In this document: in pieces, positions 61,120 to 64,000 of the stretch
How positions within the stretch are numbered: the first letter of the stretch is position 1
Layout of the letters: each line of letters begins with the position of its first letter
NCBI GenBank assembly: GCA_951812665.1
Contig: CATOST010000036.1
Coordinates: 124,001 to 188,000, forward strand
From: an uncultured Acidobacteriota bacterium
Lineage (GTDB): Bacteria; Acidobacteriota; UBA6911; RPQK01; JAJDTT01
Length of the DNA stretch: 64,000 nt
Direction: 5' to 3'
Notes under the pieces: generated by a model
What the model saw: the letters and a program-made list of their open reading frames with translations, nothing else
Told to the model about the DNA's origin: nothing
The model's database searches: none
Translations under genes and position numbers: made by a program

Positions 61120-62208
61120 GTGGAGAAGCGGGCGATTCTATACCTGGAAGATGGGACCGTGTACGAGGGCGTCGCCTTCGGTGCGGACGCGGAAGCTTTG
61201 GGCGAGGTGGTCTTCAACACCTCCATGACGGGGTACCAGGAGATTCTGACGGATCCCTCCTACGCCGGTCAGATCGTGGTCATGACCCAGCCCCAGATCG
61301 GAAACTACGGAACCAACTCTGAAGATGGAGAGTCCTTCAAGCCTCACGTGGAAGGTTTCGTCCTCCGTGAATGCAGTCCCATCTACAGCAATTGGCGGGG
61401 CGAGCAGACGCTGGACGCCTATCTGAAACAGCATGGCATCGGCGGCATCTCCGAAATCGACACTCGAGCTCTGGTTCGCCGCATCCGGGAGCAGGGGGCC
61501 ATGCGGGGCGGAATCTCCACGTCCTCTGTCGATTCCATCCGACGGAGAGTCCTGGCTCATCCAACCATGGCCGGACTGGATTGCGTGAAGTTCGTCACGA
61601 CCTCGGAATCCTATTCCTGGCCGGTGCAGGATTCCAGGTACAGAGTGGTGGCCTACGACTACGGGATCAAACACAATATCCTTCGCTGCCTCGCCTCCCG
61701 TGGGTGCAACGTCACCGTCGTCCCGGCCACCACGGCTGCCGAGGATGTTCTGGCGATGAACCCGGACGGTGTCTTTCTGTCGAACGGTCCCGGTGATCCG
61801 GAACCTCTCGACTACATTGTCGCCAACGTCAAGAAGCTGCTGGGGAAGAGACCCGTTTTCGGAATCTGTCTGGGTCACCAGTTGTTGGGATTGGCCTTCG
61901 GAGGACGGACCTACAAGTTGAAGTTCGGGCATCGAGGCGGCAACCAGCCGGTCCAGAATCTCCTGACTCGAAAAATCGAGATCACGTCTCATAATCACGG
62001 GTTCGCCGTAGATCCCGATTCCCTGGACGACAGCAGCGTCCAGTTGACCCATTTCAACCTCAACGACCAAACTCTGGAAGGCATGCGGCACCGGTCCCTG
62101 CCGGCTTTTTCCGTGCAATATCATCCCGAGGCTTCTCCGGGACCCCATGATTCCTTGTACCTGTTCGACGATTTCCTCGACCTGATGCGAGCCCATCGGT
62201 CAGATTGA
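61120..62208 (+). CDS. carA: Carbamoyl-phosphate synthase small subunit
   Basis: 362 residues, GTG start. N-terminal domain (LYLEDGTVYEGVAFG, FNTSMTGYQEILTDPSYAGQIVVMTQPQIGNYG) and the class I glutamine amidotransferase domain with nucleophile Cys in FGICLGHQLLGLAFGG, and His/Glu in VQYHPEASPGPHDS. It supplies ammonia to CarB, encoded 33 bp downstream, for pyrimidine and arginine synthesis. Confidence 0.96.
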   Translation: MEKRAILYLEDGTVYEGVAFGADAEALGEVVFNTSMTGYQEILTDPSYAGQIVVMTQPQIGNYGTNSEDGESFKPHVEGFVLRECSPIYSNWRGEQTLDAYLKQHGIGGISEIDTRALVRRIREQGAMRGGISTSSVDSIRRRVLAHPTMAGLDCVKFVTTSESYSWPVQDSRYRVVAYDYGIKHNILRCLASRGCNVTVVPATTAAEDVLAMNPDGVFLSNGPGDPEPLDYIVANVKKLLGKRPVFGICLGHQLLGLAFGGRTYKLKFGHRGGNQPVQNLLTRKIEITSHNHGFAVDPDSLDDSSVQLTHFNLNDQTLEGMRHRSLPAFSVQYHPEASPGPHDSLYLFDDFLDLMRAHRSD

Positions 62209-62241
62209 GTTCCGCGGACCAAGGCCCCGAGCACAGCAGGC

Positions 62242-64000
<1,759 letters not shown>

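Overview
The window is GC-rich bacterial DNA, densely coded on both strands. I read it as a chromosome piece from a Gram-negative member of the Acidobacteriota or a close relative. The signs are an Oar-like TonB-dependent receptor with an N-terminal carboxypeptidase-regulatory domain, a CRTAC1/ASPIC-UnbV protein, a GWxTD-domain protein, a DUF3604 protein, and a pilus set with an outer-membrane secretin. The phylum is an inference from gene families; there is no rRNA in the window.

Left half, about 0.5-34.9 kb: an accessory, catabolic and transport region. It holds an outer-membrane receptor, three paralogous CocE/NonD (S15) hydrolases, two enolase-superfamily enzymes, a hydantoinase/oxoprolinase A-B pair, a fused 2-oxoacid dehydrogenase E1 with its E2, a neutral-ceramidase-like enzyme, a large beta-propeller/DUF3604 protein, a sulfatase, two SSS symporters each preceded by a small membrane protein with a 4-bp ATGA overlap, a LamG lipoprotein, a PPIase-TPR protein, a CRTAC1 protein and a GWxTD protein. 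Many products carry export signals, so extracellular or periplasmic breakdown of amide, ester or sulfate-containing organic matter followed by uptake is the likely theme. The exact substrates cannot be read from sequence.

Middle, about 34.9-35.8 kb: a gene-free stretch holding a 643-nt group II intron that has lost almost all of its reverse transcriptase. Its ends can be placed to within a base because it splits a palindromic intergenic repeat of which an intact copy lies at 26747-26773.

Right half, about 35.8-64 kb: housekeeping genes. They are a dGTPase-like gene with a frameshift, yceD-rpmF-fabD-fabG-acpP-fabF (without plsX and fabH), an HD-domain 7TM protein, ybeY, a CorC-type protein and ribD. 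A 240-bp MITE follows, with perfect 18-bp inverted repeats and a 4-bp target duplication that includes the ribD stop codon. Then come thiE, an NSS transporter, accB-accC, an Xaa-Pro peptidase and pilN-O-P-Q without pilM. The window closes with rplM-rpsI-rpsB-tsf-pyrH-frr, a pyruvoyl arginine decarboxylase, lepB and carA-carB (cut by the window end).

Several promoters share a TTGACA-like box and an 18-bp spacer. Three kinds of small repeat occur: the GTAGGGGC...CTTGTG...GCCC hairpin, a GGCGG-TTCC-CCGCC hairpin, and the MITE. No CRISPR array, rRNA operon, prophage or intact insertion sequence was seen.
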